A stretch of DNA of 20,273 nucleotides from contig BLXT01002394.1 in NCBI GenBank assembly GCA_019648995.1, positions 241,889-262,161 of the forward strand, given 5' to 3'. The position numbers were made by a program, and so were the translations under genes. Below, in pieces: positions 19,763 through 20,273 of this stretch. The notes beneath the pieces were generated by a model. It did not search any database and was not told the origin of the DNA. It saw only the letters and a program-made list of their open reading frames with translations. Within the stretch, counting starts at the first letter, position 1, and each line of letters starts with the position of its first letter. This DNA comes from Plakobranchus ocellatus (taxonomy: Eukaryota > Mollusca > Gastropoda > Plakobranchidae).

Positions 19763-19835
19763 CCTGCATAGTGACAGGCACTTGTTCAGGTGAGAGCAGA
19801 CACACTAAGGGCTGGCCAAATATGTTGGGGAAATT
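19763..19835 (-). CDS. SCAI: SCAI (suppressor of cancer cell invasion homologue), fourth coding exon from the 3' end, partial gene
   Basis: SCAI is a conserved nuclear protein that binds the MRTF-SRF complex and represses its transcription. In vertebrates it also works with 53BP1 in double-strand break repair. This 73-bp minus-strand exon follows a TTTTTCTCAG acceptor and ends at GTAAGT. It is phase 0 at its start and leaves one base (G) for the next exon. It encodes N-F-P-N-I-F-G-Q-P-L-V-C-L-L-S-P and eight further residues; vertebrate SCAI has N-F-T-N-L-F-G-Q-P-L-V-C-L-L-S-P. With the three downstream exons it gives 166 continuous residues, about a quarter of a protein of some 600 residues. 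Upstream exons lie beyond the right edge. Identification is from remembered family sequence, not a search. Confidence 0.95.
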
Positions 19836-20236
19836 CTGAGAAAAACAAATAGCACAGATAACGATAGACAAAAAACTTATATAAACTGAATGAGCCTTAG
19901 ATGCTCTCTGAAGTGGGCATTATTAATTGTATGGTTGACTTTTTTTCTAACAATTACTTTTGATTGTAGTAGTAGCTGTGGCAGGAGTAATACAACTATA
20001 TAATGGTTTAGCAGTCGTTTTGGCAATAGCTGCAACAGCAGCAGCAGTAGTAAAGAGTAAAGGTAGTGGTGGTAGCAGCAGCAGCAGAAGTAAAGATTAA
20101 AAGCAGTGATGGTAGCACCAAAGTAGTAATCATGGTAGTGGTAAAGGTAGTGATAGTGGTAGCAGTAGCAGTGGTAGTGATAATGGTAGTAGTGGTAGTG
20201 AAAATGGTAATAGAGGTAGTAGTAGTAGTGATAGTG

Positions 20237-20273
<37 letters not shown>
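19836..20273 (-). other. Partial SCAI intron running off the window
   Basis: This is intron upstream of the 19763-19835 exon on the minus strand. The next upstream SCAI exon, expected to encode the conserved segment before the N-F-P-N motif, is not visible. Most of this stretch is the triplet array at 19966-20273. Confidence 0.8.
19966..20273 (+). repeat. Imperfect triplet array (GTA/GTG/GCA) ending in pure (GTA)n
   Basis: About 300 bp are built mainly from GTA, GTG, GCA and GAT triplets with interruptions. The last 37 nt (20237-20273) are perfect GTA repeats that run into the window edge. It lies in a SCAI intron, so codon-like periodicity here is not evidence for coding. The real length is unknown because the window ends within it. 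Confidence 0.9.

Overview
This is AT-rich animal nuclear DNA (roughly 70% A+T by eye). It has long introns, canonical GT-AG splice sites, many microsatellites and tRNA-derived short interspersed repeats. Two conserved metazoan genes enter the window from opposite edges and converge tail to tail. The split genes, the divergence from the vertebrate proteins and the repeat content suggest an invertebrate animal, such as an echinoderm, hemichordate or mollusc. I cannot name the group from this sequence alone. No bacterial genes, operons, CRISPR arrays, rRNA or intact tRNA genes were seen.

Left edge, plus strand: the last two coding exons (816-900 and 1249-1358) of a choline-transporter-like protein of the SLC44 family (SLC44A2/4/5 type). 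They encode the final membrane helix and the cytosolic tail. Right edge, minus strand: the last four coding exons (19763-19835, 18970-19143, 17636-17736 and 17052-17204) of SCAI, a nuclear cofactor that represses MRTF/SRF transcription and takes part in the DNA-damage response. The four exons join in frame into 166 residues ending in a stop. The upstream exons of both genes lie outside the window.

The stop codons are about 15.7 kb apart. I found no convincing exon between them, and the many short open frames there look random, low-complexity or duplicated by a palindrome. The interval holds both 3' UTRs plus repeats: a nearly perfect inverted repeat with two 432-bp arms around a 276-bp loop (6869-8008); a decayed tandem array with a unit of about 60 bp (11690-12120); an isolated GC-rich patch (6188-6258); a polypurine tract (13610-13697); two short degenerate duplications; and several microsatellites.

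The most notable signals are the young palindrome, which would form a long double-stranded RNA if transcribed, and a (CT)n microsatellite that sits next to a SCAI splice acceptor. A SCAI intron also carries a tRNA-derived SINE-like head. Both window edges fall in simple repeats (T13G12 on the left, a GTA array on the right). The two genes have no evident functional link beyond being neighbours. I saw no wholly new system; the repeat structures are the least explained content.
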